NCBI GenBank assembly: GCA_001931535.1
Contig: CP016211.1
Coordinates: 5,749,573-5,813,572 of the forward strand
Length of the DNA stretch: 64,000 nt
Direction: 5' to 3'
Origin: Minicystis rosea
GTDB lineage: Bacteria; Myxococcota_A; Polyangia; Polyangiales; Polyangiaceae
In this document: piece after piece, positions 17,817-26,145 of the stretch
How the letters are laid out: each line of letters starts with the position of its first letter
Numbering within the stretch: position 1 is the first letter of the stretch
Notes under the pieces: model-generated
The model's database searches: none
The model's input: the letters and a program-made list of their open reading frames with translations, nothing else
What the model was told of the DNA's origin: nothing
Program-made: the position numbers and the translations under genes

Positions 17817-18347
17817 TTAGGCGCGTTTCGGGCCGACAGGCCGCGACGACGGGCTCGAGGGGCGCGAAGAAGAAGGGCTGGAGGGGCGCGACGACGGGCC
17901 CCCGGGGCGCGACGACGGACCGGCTGCGGGCCGCGACGACGGGCGCGGCTTGTCGACCTCGGCTTGAACCTTGGCGGATTCCTCGGCGATTCGCTCCCAA
18001 CGCGAGGGAGGTATCTCGAGATAGAGGAACGCCTGCTCCAGCTCGGAGCTGTTGAAAGCCTTGATCTTCGGGTTGAACCAACTGAACGCGGTGATGATCC
18101 CCCGGAGGAGCGGAGAATCCGAGACGACCGCGGTGGTCAATTGCCGGCCGGCGAGAGCGTCGTTGAGCTCCTTGCGCTGCGAGGCCGTGGGCGCGCCGCC
18201 CTTCGTGAACGTCAGGACCTTCACCGTCTCGAAGTTGAGCGTCTTGAAGATCTCGAGCGACGCCTTCGCTTCCTCGTCGGTCGGCGGGTACTCGTTGTAC
18301 GCGCAGATGAGGTACCGACCGCTGAGTCTGAATGCGACGTTCTTCAT
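17817..18347 (-). CDS. Small alpha/beta protein with Ser/Arg/Pro-rich tail
   Basis: 176 residues. Residues 1-130 look like a compact alpha/beta domain (MKNVAFRLSGRYLICAYNE, then NFETVKVLTFTKGG, TTAVVSDSPLLRGIITAFSW). The order and spacing recall STAS or SpoIIAA-like domains, but I cannot confirm that without a search. The last 45 residues are low complexity: repeats of SSRP and PSSP followed by GPKRA. A similar S/R/P-rich tail ends the ThDP enzyme encoded just upstream. No membrane segment or catalytic motif is seen. If it is a STAS-like domain it might join a partner-switching pathway with the receiver-HATPase protein at 21.4 kb, but that is speculative. Confidence 0.6.
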   Translation of the reverse strand: MKNVAFRLSGRYLICAYNEYPPTDEEAKASLEIFKTLNFETVKVLTFTKGGAPTASQRKELNDALAGRQLTTAVVSDSPLLRGIITAFSWFNPKIKAFNSSELEQAFLYLEIPPSRWERIAEESAKVQAEVDKPRPSSRPAAGPSSRPGGPSSRPSSPSSSRPSSPSSRPVGPKRA

Positions 18348-18580
18348 CGGTGCCCTCCGACGGAGAAGGCGCTCCAGTCAATCGCAGGACGCCAACGAAA
18401 TCGCAGACTGGAGAGGACCTACACTGACCCCCGAGAGAACCACAAGTCCTCGGGATGGTACAGACAAAACGGGGTCGTAGTCGGCCTCACACATCGGCGG
18501 TGGCGGAGCGCGCGGATCCCATCGAAATCAGCGGCGCGGGGACCATGAGCGAGGCAGCCCCGCGCCGGTTCACTCACACT

Positions 18581-20728
18581 TCAACCATTCTCGGACGAGG
18601 GATCGTCGGCGTCGGCGTCACGTGGAGCGCTCAGGCCGTCGAGCTTCGGCAGCGCCGGCGGCGGCGGGACGAGGGCGCGCGTGAGCGAGAGGCCGCGAAT
18701 GCCGAGCGGCGGCGTCGATTGCGGGACACGCACCGAAATGGGCGGGGCGTCGGCGACGGGCGGCGCCGGGGGCGTGACGCCGAGCGGCGAGCGCGAGCTC
18801 AACGGCGCGCGCACGCCGAGGGGCGAGCGCGAGCTCAGCGGCGCGCGCGCCGAGGGGGGCGGAATGGAGCCTGGCCGCACCGACGAAGCCTTCATCGGCG
18901 GAGGCGCCGCGGACATGTGCTGGAGCGCCTCCACCCGGCCGGCGCCGCGAATGCGCACACCGGGGTCGTGGCGAATGTCGAGCACGACGGGGAGACCCTT
19001 GGAGGTGAGATCGTCAATCAGTTGGCGCGTGATCTGGCCGGGCCGATCGATGCGCGCGCCGGGCATGCCCATCGAGGCTGCCCAAGCGACGAAGTCGACC
19101 CAAGGCGTCTCCCACGCGGCCTCCTTGCCGAATTGCTGCTTGTAGCCGTGATAAACCATGTTGTAGCGCGCGTCGTTGAAGACGGCGTACACGATGGGGA
19201 GCTTGAGCTTGAGGGCCACGAGGAGCTCGCTCCCGGCCATTTGCATGCCGCCGTCGCCGCAAATGCAGACGACGCGGCGATCGCGATTGCCGGCGGCGTG
19301 GCCGATGGCGGAGCAGATGCCCGAGGCCATGCTCCCGAGCGCGAGGTGGATGACGAAGCTCTTGGGGCTCTGCGCGGTCAGGTAATGAAGACCGAAGAGC
19401 ATGTGCTCACCGATGTCGGTGATGTACGTGGCGTGCGGGCCGACGGCGGCCTCGAGATCGTGGATCACCCGGTGGGGCGCGATGCGCGGCGAATCGTCGG
19501 TGCGGAAGCTCTCGCAATCGAAGGGCGAGCCCTCGGTGGCCTCGGCCATGACGAAGCCGGCCTCGCGATTGACCAGGTTCATCTCCCGCGCGACCTCGCG
19601 CAGGCGGGTGGCGAAGGCCCCGAGCTCGCAGGTGATGCCGAGGCGCGTGGGCACGTTGCGATTGAAGACCGTGGGGTCGAGATCGACGTGGATGAGCGTG
19701 CCGTCGGGCGCGATCGGCTGCGTGGGGCCGACGGAGACGTCGTCGAGATCGGTGCCGATGACGAGGCAGACGTCGACGCCGGGCTGGGTGTAGCGGCGCG
19801 CCCACCACGAGGCCGCCATACCGCCGTTGCGAAGCGAGTAATGGTGATCTTCGCTGATGATGCCTTTGGCGGCCGGCGTGGTCATGAAAGGCACGCGGAG
19901 GGCCTCGATCATGCGCTGCACGGCCGCGGCGTGCGGGCGACAGCCGGCGCCCACCACGATGAGCGGGCGGCGCGCGCGGGAGAGCTGCTCGGCGACGTCG
20001 ACGAGCACGTGATCGTCGATGTGGCTCGTGACCGCGGTGCGAATGCTCTCGATGTGCTGCCATTCGCTGGGCTGAGACCCGCAATCGATGGGGAGCACGA
20101 GCAGCGCGGGGCCCGGGTTCTCCACGGCGGTGGCGGCTTTGACGGCAGCCATCGTCTGCGAGGCGGCCGAGCGCGGGAGCGCCACGCGCACGGCCGCGCG
20201 GGTGACGTTCTTCAGCATCTCTTCGATTCCGATGCCCTCGCGACCGAGCGATTGCAGGAGGCGGCCGCCCGACGAAGACCAAGCCACGTCACCGGAGATC
20301 ACCAGCATCGGCACGCGCTCGACGTGGGCGGACACGATTCCGGTGATGGCATTGGTCGCCCCGGGGCCGGCCGTGACCACCACCACAGGGACCTTGCCCG
20401 TGGCGCGGTAATAACCAATGGCCGAGAAGACAGCATTGGTCTCGTGTCGGGATTCGATGAGCGTCGCGTTCGGCGAGGCCAAGATGGCGTCGAAGAGCGG
20501 CATCACCGGGCCGCCCGGGAGGCCGAAATACGTGTCGATCCCCGCGGCTTCCAGCGCGCTGACGATGTGCGCCGCGGCCGTCCCCAGCTCGGGCTCGACT
20601 TCCGTCACCACCGGCGGAATCGCAATCGACACCACCGCAGACTCCGGCGCGAGTGAAGATTGCTGAACAACATCGATCGTATCGGACGAATCGGAAGACG
20701 ACAGCGACGAGGCGCTCGGATCCGGCAT
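18581..20728 (-). CDS. Thiamine-diphosphate-dependent enzyme, acetolactate synthase-like, with extended termini
   Basis: 715 residues from the ATG at 20728, chosen because TTGAGGAG lies upstream; an in-frame start 17 codons earlier has no site. The three domains of the acetohydroxyacid synthase/pyruvate decarboxylase family are present. The Pyr domain carries the catalytic Glu near residue 95 (ESRHETNAVFSAIGYYRATG). The middle domain follows. The PP domain has the GDG...N ThDP/Mg motif near residue 490 (CICGDGGMQMAGSEL, then AVFNDARYNM). The core is about 550 residues. The extra sequence is an acidic/Ser-rich leader of about 65 residues and a Ser/Pro/Arg tail of about 110 with a repeated APLSSRSPLG unit. 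No ALS small subunit or other ilv gene is nearby, so substrate and pathway stay open. Confidence 0.8.
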   Translation of the reverse strand: MPDPSASSLSSSDSSDTIDVVQQSSLAPESAVVSIAIPPVVTEVEPELGTAAAHIVSALEAAGIDTYFGLPGGPVMPLFDAILASPNATLIESRHETNAVFSAIGYYRATGKVPVVVVTAGPGATNAITGIVSAHVERVPMLVISGDVAWSSSGGRLLQSLGREGIGIEEMLKNVTRAAVRVALPRSAASQTMAAVKAATAVENPGPALLVLPIDCGSQPSEWQHIESIRTAVTSHIDDHVLVDVAEQLSRARRPLIVVGAGCRPHAAAVQRMIEALRVPFMTTPAAKGIISEDHHYSLRNGGMAASWWARRYTQPGVDVCLVIGTDLDDVSVGPTQPIAPDGTLIHVDLDPTVFNRNVPTRLGITCELGAFATRLREVAREMNLVNREAGFVMAEATEGSPFDCESFRTDDSPRIAPHRVIHDLEAAVGPHATYITDIGEHMLFGLHYLTAQSPKSFVIHLALGSMASGICSAIGHAAGNRDRRVVCICGDGGMQMAGSELLVALKLKLPIVYAVFNDARYNMVYHGYKQQFGKEAAWETPWVDFVAWAASMGMPGARIDRPGQITRQLIDDLTSKGLPVVLDIRHDPGVRIRGAGRVEALQHMSAAPPPMKASSVRPGSIPPPSARAPLSSRSPLGVRAPLSSRSPLGVTPPAPPVADAPPISVRVPQSTPPLGIRGLSLTRALVPPPPALPKLDGLSAPRDADADDPSSENG

Positions 20729-21397
20729 TTTCGCACGCTCCTCAACGAACGAGAGCCCCTGGGGCGCTCGACGAACCAATCACGCTCACCGGGCGATGGC
20801 CCATGGCGGCGTGACACCGCAAAGACACGTTGGCGTGCGCCTAACTCTCCGGTGCGGTGCGAAAACCTCGATGAAAACCGCTCGAATCTTCCTACTGGGT
20901 TGATGAGCGCGAGGGCCTCGCCACAATGCTTCCGTGCACCAGTTCAATCGTACTGAAGGGTAAAACGGAGCACACTGTAGGAGGCGACACGCGGTTCGTC
21001 AACCAGTCCTTTCACGCGATCACGCGCAGGAGCCCACACGAAGATCGCGCAGAGGATGCGCGTAAGAGCCTGTCCCGATCGCACGGCGCGCGTCGCGCCG
21101 AGGACACGCGAGCATGCAACACGCGAGCATGCGACACGCGAGCGTGCGAGGCGTGAGCGTGCGGCGCGCGCACGTGGAACGAGGGCCGGCCGGCGCTGCA
21201 GACACCTACCAGGAGAGGCCGCAGCACGAGATCCGGAGTGGCCCGCCCAAGACGCAGAGGAGCGCTCGCGGCGCGCTCCGCGATCATGCGCGCCACGCGA
21301 AAACCATCGACCGCGACACGGAGACGTCGCACTCTCGGTCGGTGTGTCTCGATCGTCGATCGCCGTTCCGTCGTGCCCTCGTCATGGAGACGACGCC
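20729..21397. other. 669-bp divergent intergenic region
   Basis: This spacer separates the ThDP enzyme (minus) from the receiver-HATPase gene (plus). It holds four 15-bp tandem units (see the repeat entry) and a comparatively AT-rich part at about 20850-21000 that probably contains promoters for both directions. I see no convincing coding region. Open frames through the repeats are compositional. Confidence 0.5.
21104..21163. repeat. Four tandem copies of a 15-bp unit
   Basis: Units ACACGCGAGCATGCA, ACACGCGAGCATGCG, ACACGCGAGCGTGCG and AGGCGTGAGCGTGCG follow one another without gaps, with a degenerate fifth copy after them. They lie upstream of the receiver-HATPase gene. Each unit contains a GCATGC or GCGTGC core. 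Confidence 0.7.
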
Positions 21398-22309
21398 ATG
21401 GTGACAGCGCTGGTGGTGGACGACTCCGCCGTCGATCGCCGCCTCGCGGGCATGCTGCTCTCGCGCGCCGGGTTCGAGCTCCGCTACGCGGAGAACGGCG
21501 CCGAGGCGCTCTCGCTCATCGAGGAGAGCCCGCCGGAGATCGTCGTCACCGACATGCAGATGCCGGAGATGGATGGGCTCGCGCTGGTGCGTGAGGTGCG
21601 CGCGCGGGGCGTGCACGTGCCCGTGATCCTCATGACCGCGCACGGGAGCGAAGAGATCGCGGTGAAGGCGCTCCAGGGCGGCGCCGCGAGCTACGTGCCC
21701 AAACGCAGCTTGGCCCACGATCTCGTGGCCACGGTGGAGAACGTGATCGAGCTGGGCCGCGCCGCGCGCGCGTCGCTGCGCGTGCTCTCGTGCCTCGATC
21801 ACATAGAAACGCGCTTCTTGATCGACAACGATGCGTCGGCCATCCCCGTGATCGTGGGTCATCTGGAGTCGGATTTGACGCGGCTCGCGCTGTGCGACGA
21901 GACGGCCTTGATCCAGGTGGGCGTGGCGCTCCGCGAAGCGCTGGTGAACGCCATCCATCATGGGAACCTGGAGCTCTCGAGCACGCTCCGCGAGATGGAC
22001 GGCGGTCGCGCCTACCAAGAGCTCGCCGAGCAGCGCCGGAGGGAGCTGCCCTATCGCCTGCGGCGCGTGCGGGTGCTCGCGCGCATCACGCGATACGAGG
22101 TGACGTACGTGGTCGCCGACGAGGGGCCGGGGTTCGATCCTTCGAAGCTGCCCAATCCGACCGATCCGGCGCAGCTCGAGCGGGTGAGCGGGCGCGGCCT
22201 CCTGCTCATTCGCACCTTCATGGACGAGGTGCGACACAACGAGCGGGGCAACGAGATCACGTTGATCAAACGCCTCCGTTCCCCGTCGTATCCGCCGCCG
22301 CGCGCTTAG
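21398..22309 (+). CDS. Response regulator with C-terminal HATPase (RsbW/anti-sigma-like) output
   Basis: 303 residues. Residues 1-120 are a receiver domain with the acidic pair VVDDS, phospho-acceptor Asp52 (EIVVTDMQMPEMDG), Thr (LMTAH) and Lys (VPKRS). Residues about 150-295 are a GHKL ATPase of the RsbW/SpoIIAB type, with an N-box (ALREALVNAIHHGNLEL), a G1 box (VADEGPGFDP) and a G2-like box (GRGLLLIRTFMDEV). No H-box is present, so it is not a histidine kinase. Such proteins typically act as phosphorylation-gated serine kinases or anti-sigma factors in partner switching. It ends 26 bp from the convergent hybrid kinase, which is the natural candidate for its phospho-donor. Confidence 0.85.
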   Translation: MVTALVVDDSAVDRRLAGMLLSRAGFELRYAENGAEALSLIEESPPEIVVTDMQMPEMDGLALVREVRARGVHVPVILMTAHGSEEIAVKALQGGAASYVPKRSLAHDLVATVENVIELGRAARASLRVLSCLDHIETRFLIDNDASAIPVIVGHLESDLTRLALCDETALIQVGVALREALVNAIHHGNLELSSTLREMDGGRAYQELAEQRRRELPYRLRRVRVLARITRYEVTYVVADEGPGFDPSKLPNPTDPAQLERVSGRGLLLIRTFMDEVRHNERGNEITLIKRLRSPSYPPPRA

Positions 22310-22335
22310 GCTGAGAGCGAGCTCCAAGCGATTCA

Positions 22336-25300
22336 TCACGCAGTGGAAGCCGCTTCGCCGCGAAAACGGAGGAGCGCGGGGAGGAGCAAAGCCATCTCGC
22401 GATCGAGATGCGCCGCCGCTTCCTCGGCGCCGGCGAGCGAGCCTTCGCGGCCCATGTGCTCGAGGTCCTTGGCGACGCTGCGCACGCGGCGCCCGCCGCA
22501 GCTGTCCACCGCGCCCTTGAGCGTGTGCGCGGCGCGCTTGAGCAAGGCCGCGTCGCCCGCGGCGATGGCCGCGTGGATGTCGCCCATCCACTTGCGCTGC
22601 TCGTCCATGAAGACGTCGATCAGCTCGCGGAGGAGCGCTTCGTCGCCCGCCAAGCGCGCGATGGCCTCGGCGCGCTCGAAGACACCTTCGGGGGGCTCGG
22701 ATGCAGGAGCAGCCGCGGAAGGCGCGGTGAGGCGAGCGCCCTCTTCGTCGATGGCGGTGGCTTCGTTGGGCGCTCCGGCGCGCGCCGGCGGGCGAGGAAC
22801 GGCGGCGTCGATGGCGTCGAGCAGCTCGCGCACGCTGATGGGTTTGCGCACGTAACCATCGAATCCGGCCTCCAAGAAGCGCTCGCGATCACCGCGCATC
22901 GTGTACGCGGTCATGGCCACCACGGGTTGGTGCGCGCCCGGGCGCTGGAGCTCGCCGGCGCGGATGGCGGCGACGGCTTCGAGGCCGTCCATCTCGGGCA
23001 TCTGCACATCCATCAGGACCAGATCGAAGGCCGCGCGATCGAGGGCGGCGAGCGCCTCGCGGCCCGTGCCCACCACGGTGGTGCGGTGGCCCGCGCGCTC
23101 GAGGAGTCGCACGGCGACCATCTGATTGACGGCGTTGTCTTCGGCCAAGAGGACGGTGATGGGCGGGCGCGGCGCGCGCGGCGCCGGGTCTCTGGACGAG
23201 GGCGTCTTGACGGCGCCGCGCGTGGAGATGCCGAGCGCGCTGGCCACGGCGGCGATGAGGTACGCCGGCCGAACGGGCTTGGTGACGAACTCGAGGATCT
23301 CGAGATCACGGCAGCGCGCGGCGCTCGGACGGCGCGCGACGGCCGTCATCATCAGGAGCACGGGACCGGTGAGATCGGCTTCGCGGCGGAGCCTCGCGGC
23401 GAGCGCGTCGGCGGTGGTCTCCGGCAGCGTGGTGTCGAGGACGAGGAGCTGGAAGGGCGCGGCCCGCGCCGAGGCCGCGCGCGCGGCGGCGAGCGCTTCG
23501 TCGGCGGAGGCCGCGGTGGTCACGTCGATGCGGAAGGCGGCGAGCGCGTCGCGGACGATGGATCGCGCGGCGGCGTTGTCGTCCACGACGAGGACCCGAT
23601 GGCCGGTGAGCTCGGGGATGACGGGCGTCACGAAGCTGGAAGCGCGGTGGAGGCCGAGCTTCACCGCGAGGTGGAAGGTGCTGCCCTTGCCGGGCTGGCT
23701 CTCGACCCAGAGCCGCCCGCCCATCATCTCGGCGATGCGGCTGCAGATGGCGAGCCCGAGGCCCGTGCCGCCGTAGCGACGCGTCGTCGATCCATCGGCC
23801 TGCGAGAAGGGCTCGAAGATGACCCGCTGCTTCGCGGGCGCGATGCCGATGCCGGTGTCGCGCACGGCGACGTGCAAGCGCACGTCGGTGGAGCCTGCCT
23901 CGGTGTTCTCGTCCCGCGTGACCTCGACCACGATCTCGCCGACGGTGGTGAACTTGATGGCGTTGCCCACCAGGTTGACGAGGACCTGCTGGAGCCGCAG
24001 CGGGTCGCCGACGAGCACGTCGGGCACGTCGGGCGCGATGCGATAGAGCAGCTCGAGCCCCCGTTGATGGGCGGAGAACGCGAGCATCTTCAAGGTGCCT
24101 TCGACGAGCTCGTCGAGGCTCGTGGGCACCTCTTCGAGCTCCAGCTTGCCGGCCTCGATCTTGGAGAAGTCGAGGATGTCGTTGATCACCTGGAGCAGCG
24201 TGGCCGCCGATGATTTGACCTGGTTCAAGCAGTCGCGCTGCTCGCCCGTGAGCTCGGTGTCGAGGGCGAGCGTGGTCATGCCGATGATGCCGTTCATCGG
24301 CGTGCGGATCTCGTGGCTCATGTTGGCGATGAAGTCGCTCTTGGCGCGGTTCGCGGCCTCGGCTTCCTCCTTCGCGGCTTGGAGGTTGGCCGAGTATTCG
24401 CGCTCCTGACGCAGCGACTCCCGCTCTTGGAAGAGCCATTGATCGGAGATGCGCCGCGTGGCCAGGACGACGTACGTGCCGAAGCCGATGATGGCGAGAC
24501 AGATGACGCCCGAGGCGAGGGCGAAGCGGGCCGCGAGCGAGCGCGTGCGCGAGAGGATCTCCGCGGTGGAGTTGACGGTGGCGACGCACCACGATCCGCC
24601 GGCGGTGTGGAAGAGCGGGGTCTGGATGGACGCGAAGGTCGCGATGGCCGGCGCGGTGCCGAGGCCGATCCGCGCGGCTTCGTCGGCGTCGATGCGGACA
24701 CCGCCCGTCTCGGCGCGGCGCATGCGATCGATGAGCGCGGCGAAGGCGGGGAGCGCGGCGCGATCGTGATCGAGGCGGGCGACGGCGCGGGCGAGCTCGG
24801 GATCGCTCATCGGAATGGTGCGACCGCCGAGGCCGATCACGAGCAGGCGCGACTCGCTGTCGGGCCCGAGCAGGACGAGCTTGTCGAAGATGGCCCGGGT
24901 GTCGACGAGCAACGTCACCACGATGGGCGCGCCGCCGGGCTCGCGCGGGTCGAGGCGCGTGCCGAACACGCGGAACCAGCCGCCGTATCCGCTCACCGGC
25001 CGTGACGTGACGAGCTCGCCCGCGGCGCGCCGGCTCGCGCCGAGCGCCACCTCGGCAGTGGAGGTTTCGATGTCGCGCTCGGACAGCTTCGTGCCCGTCC
25101 CCTCGTCCGGCACGGAGAGGCCGAGCGCGCCCGTGTCGTCGTAGACGCGGACCTGCTTGTAGTGGGCCACGACGCTCAGGAGGGCCCGCAAATCCCGGGC
25201 GGCGCCGCGATCCTTCTGCACGAAGCCGCCGGCGATGGCGAGGTCGCGCTGGATGGTGGCGAGGTCGGCGTCGATGACGTGCACGGCCTCGCGGATCTGC

Positions 25301-25491
25301 TTGGCGCGCTCGAGCTCGAACTGATCGATGAGCTCCTGCCGATCGCGCCGATAAAGGTGCACGGCCCCAGCCACGATCATGGCCACCGAGGCGCACACGA
25401 GGAGCAGCGCCACGAGGTTCGGGCCGGTGATGATCCGCCCGCCGAAGCCTCGACGAAGAGGCGCGAGCGAGCCTTGCCGAAGAGCCCCCAT
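22336..25491 (-). CDS. Hybrid sensor histidine kinase with two receivers and Hpt domain
   Basis: 1051 residues. Transmembrane helices at about 22-45 and 325-350 flank a periplasmic sensor region of about 280 residues, probably a Cache-type domain. HisKA has His393 in FIANMSHEIRTPMNGIIGM. HATPase boxes follow (NLVGNAIKFT, RDTGIGIAPAKQ, GTGLGLAI). The first receiver has a divergent acceptor (LLVLDTTLPET). The second is canonical (LLAEDNAVNQ, LVLMDVQMPEMDG). A terminal Hpt domain carries HTLKG. This is a complete phosphorelay in one chain, of the BarA/ArcB architecture. No HTH regulator is adjacent; the receiver-HATPase protein is the nearest possible recipient. Confidence 0.9.
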   Translation of the reverse strand: MGALRQGSLAPLRRGFGGRIITGPNLVALLLVCASVAMIVAGAVHLYRRDRQELIDQFELERAKQIREAVHVIDADLATIQRDLAIAGGFVQKDRGAARDLRALLSVVAHYKQVRVYDDTGALGLSVPDEGTGTKLSERDIETSTAEVALGASRRAAGELVTSRPVSGYGGWFRVFGTRLDPREPGGAPIVVTLLVDTRAIFDKLVLLGPDSESRLLVIGLGGRTIPMSDPELARAVARLDHDRAALPAFAALIDRMRRAETGGVRIDADEAARIGLGTAPAIATFASIQTPLFHTAGGSWCVATVNSTAEILSRTRSLAARFALASGVICLAIIGFGTYVVLATRRISDQWLFQERESLRQEREYSANLQAAKEEAEAANRAKSDFIANMSHEIRTPMNGIIGMTTLALDTELTGEQRDCLNQVKSSAATLLQVINDILDFSKIEAGKLELEEVPTSLDELVEGTLKMLAFSAHQRGLELLYRIAPDVPDVLVGDPLRLQQVLVNLVGNAIKFTTVGEIVVEVTRDENTEAGSTDVRLHVAVRDTGIGIAPAKQRVIFEPFSQADGSTTRRYGGTGLGLAICSRIAEMMGGRLWVESQPGKGSTFHLAVKLGLHRASSFVTPVIPELTGHRVLVVDDNAAARSIVRDALAAFRIDVTTAASADEALAAARAASARAAPFQLLVLDTTLPETTADALAARLRREADLTGPVLLMMTAVARRPSAARCRDLEILEFVTKPVRPAYLIAAVASALGISTRGAVKTPSSRDPAPRAPRPPITVLLAEDNAVNQMVAVRLLERAGHRTTVVGTGREALAALDRAAFDLVLMDVQMPEMDGLEAVAAIRAGELQRPGAHQPVVAMTAYTMRGDRERFLEAGFDGYVRKPISVRELLDAIDAAVPRPPARAGAPNEATAIDEEGARLTAPSAAAPASEPPEGVFERAEAIARLAGDEALLRELIDVFMDEQRKWMGDIHAAIAAGDAALLKRAAHTLKGAVDSCGGRRVRSVAKDLEHMGREGSLAGAEEAAAHLDREMALLLPALLRFRGEAASTA

Positions 25492-26145
25492 GCGCCGAGC
25501 TTAGCCCGGATCACGCGGCGGACGACGCTCGCCGACCCCGAGAAACGAAGCTCGATCCGCATGCCGTCCGCGACGTCACGCGATCATGCGCGACGCCGAT
25601 CGCGCGTGCTCGCGGAGACGCGCTGTCGTGCTCGCGAAGCGGATTGTCGCCGCGGCGATCACCGGACATCGATATCGCGGCTCGGTGAGGGACGGACTTC
25701 GTGTCGAGCCTCCACGGCGCGATGCTGGACCAGCAGCGGCGGGCGGCTCCACGCGATCGACGAGCAATGGCGCGCGACGAAATAGGATCGCGCCCCCGGC
25801 GCATCCAAGGCGGGCGGGCATTGCGCGCGTTTCACGTGCAGCGCTTTCGCGCCTCGCTGTACGTGCCCTCGGTCGTTCGGCACCACGCAATCATCGTTCT
25901 CCCGCCCACCGTGAATTTATTGACGGTCATGATCCCGCGGAGTTCGCGGCCGGCAATGCCGCGGGACCCTGCTTCCGCCTTGCCCCATGAGGGAAAGGAG
26001 CCGATGATGCGACAGGCGCTTGGCGGAGGCCGGAGGCCGGCTTGTTTTCGAAGGTGATGGGCGTGCTTCAACGGGTGTGGTTCGACATCGAAGTGAGCTC
26101 CGGACGACAGCGCGCGTCGCGCCGGAGCGATCATTGAGAACCCCC
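25492..26145. other. 654-bp divergent intergenic region with a possible 17-codon leader
   Basis: This spacer separates the hybrid kinase (minus) from the Ser/Thr kinase (plus). An AT-rich inverted repeat (ACCGT/ACGGT around GAATTTATTG, 25908-25927) is a plausible promoter or operator element. A strong Shine-Dalgarno (GGGAAAGGAG, 25991-26000) precedes ATGATG at 26004, which opens a 17-codon frame (MMRQALGGGRRPACFRR) ending at 26057, 88 bp before the kinase start. No larger gene is evident. Confidence 0.4.

Noticed and set aside
18581..20728. Calling the ThDP enzyme the biosynthetic acetolactate synthase IlvB
   Set aside because: Family membership is clear, but no small subunit or ilv gene adjoins and the termini are strongly extended, so substrate is left open.
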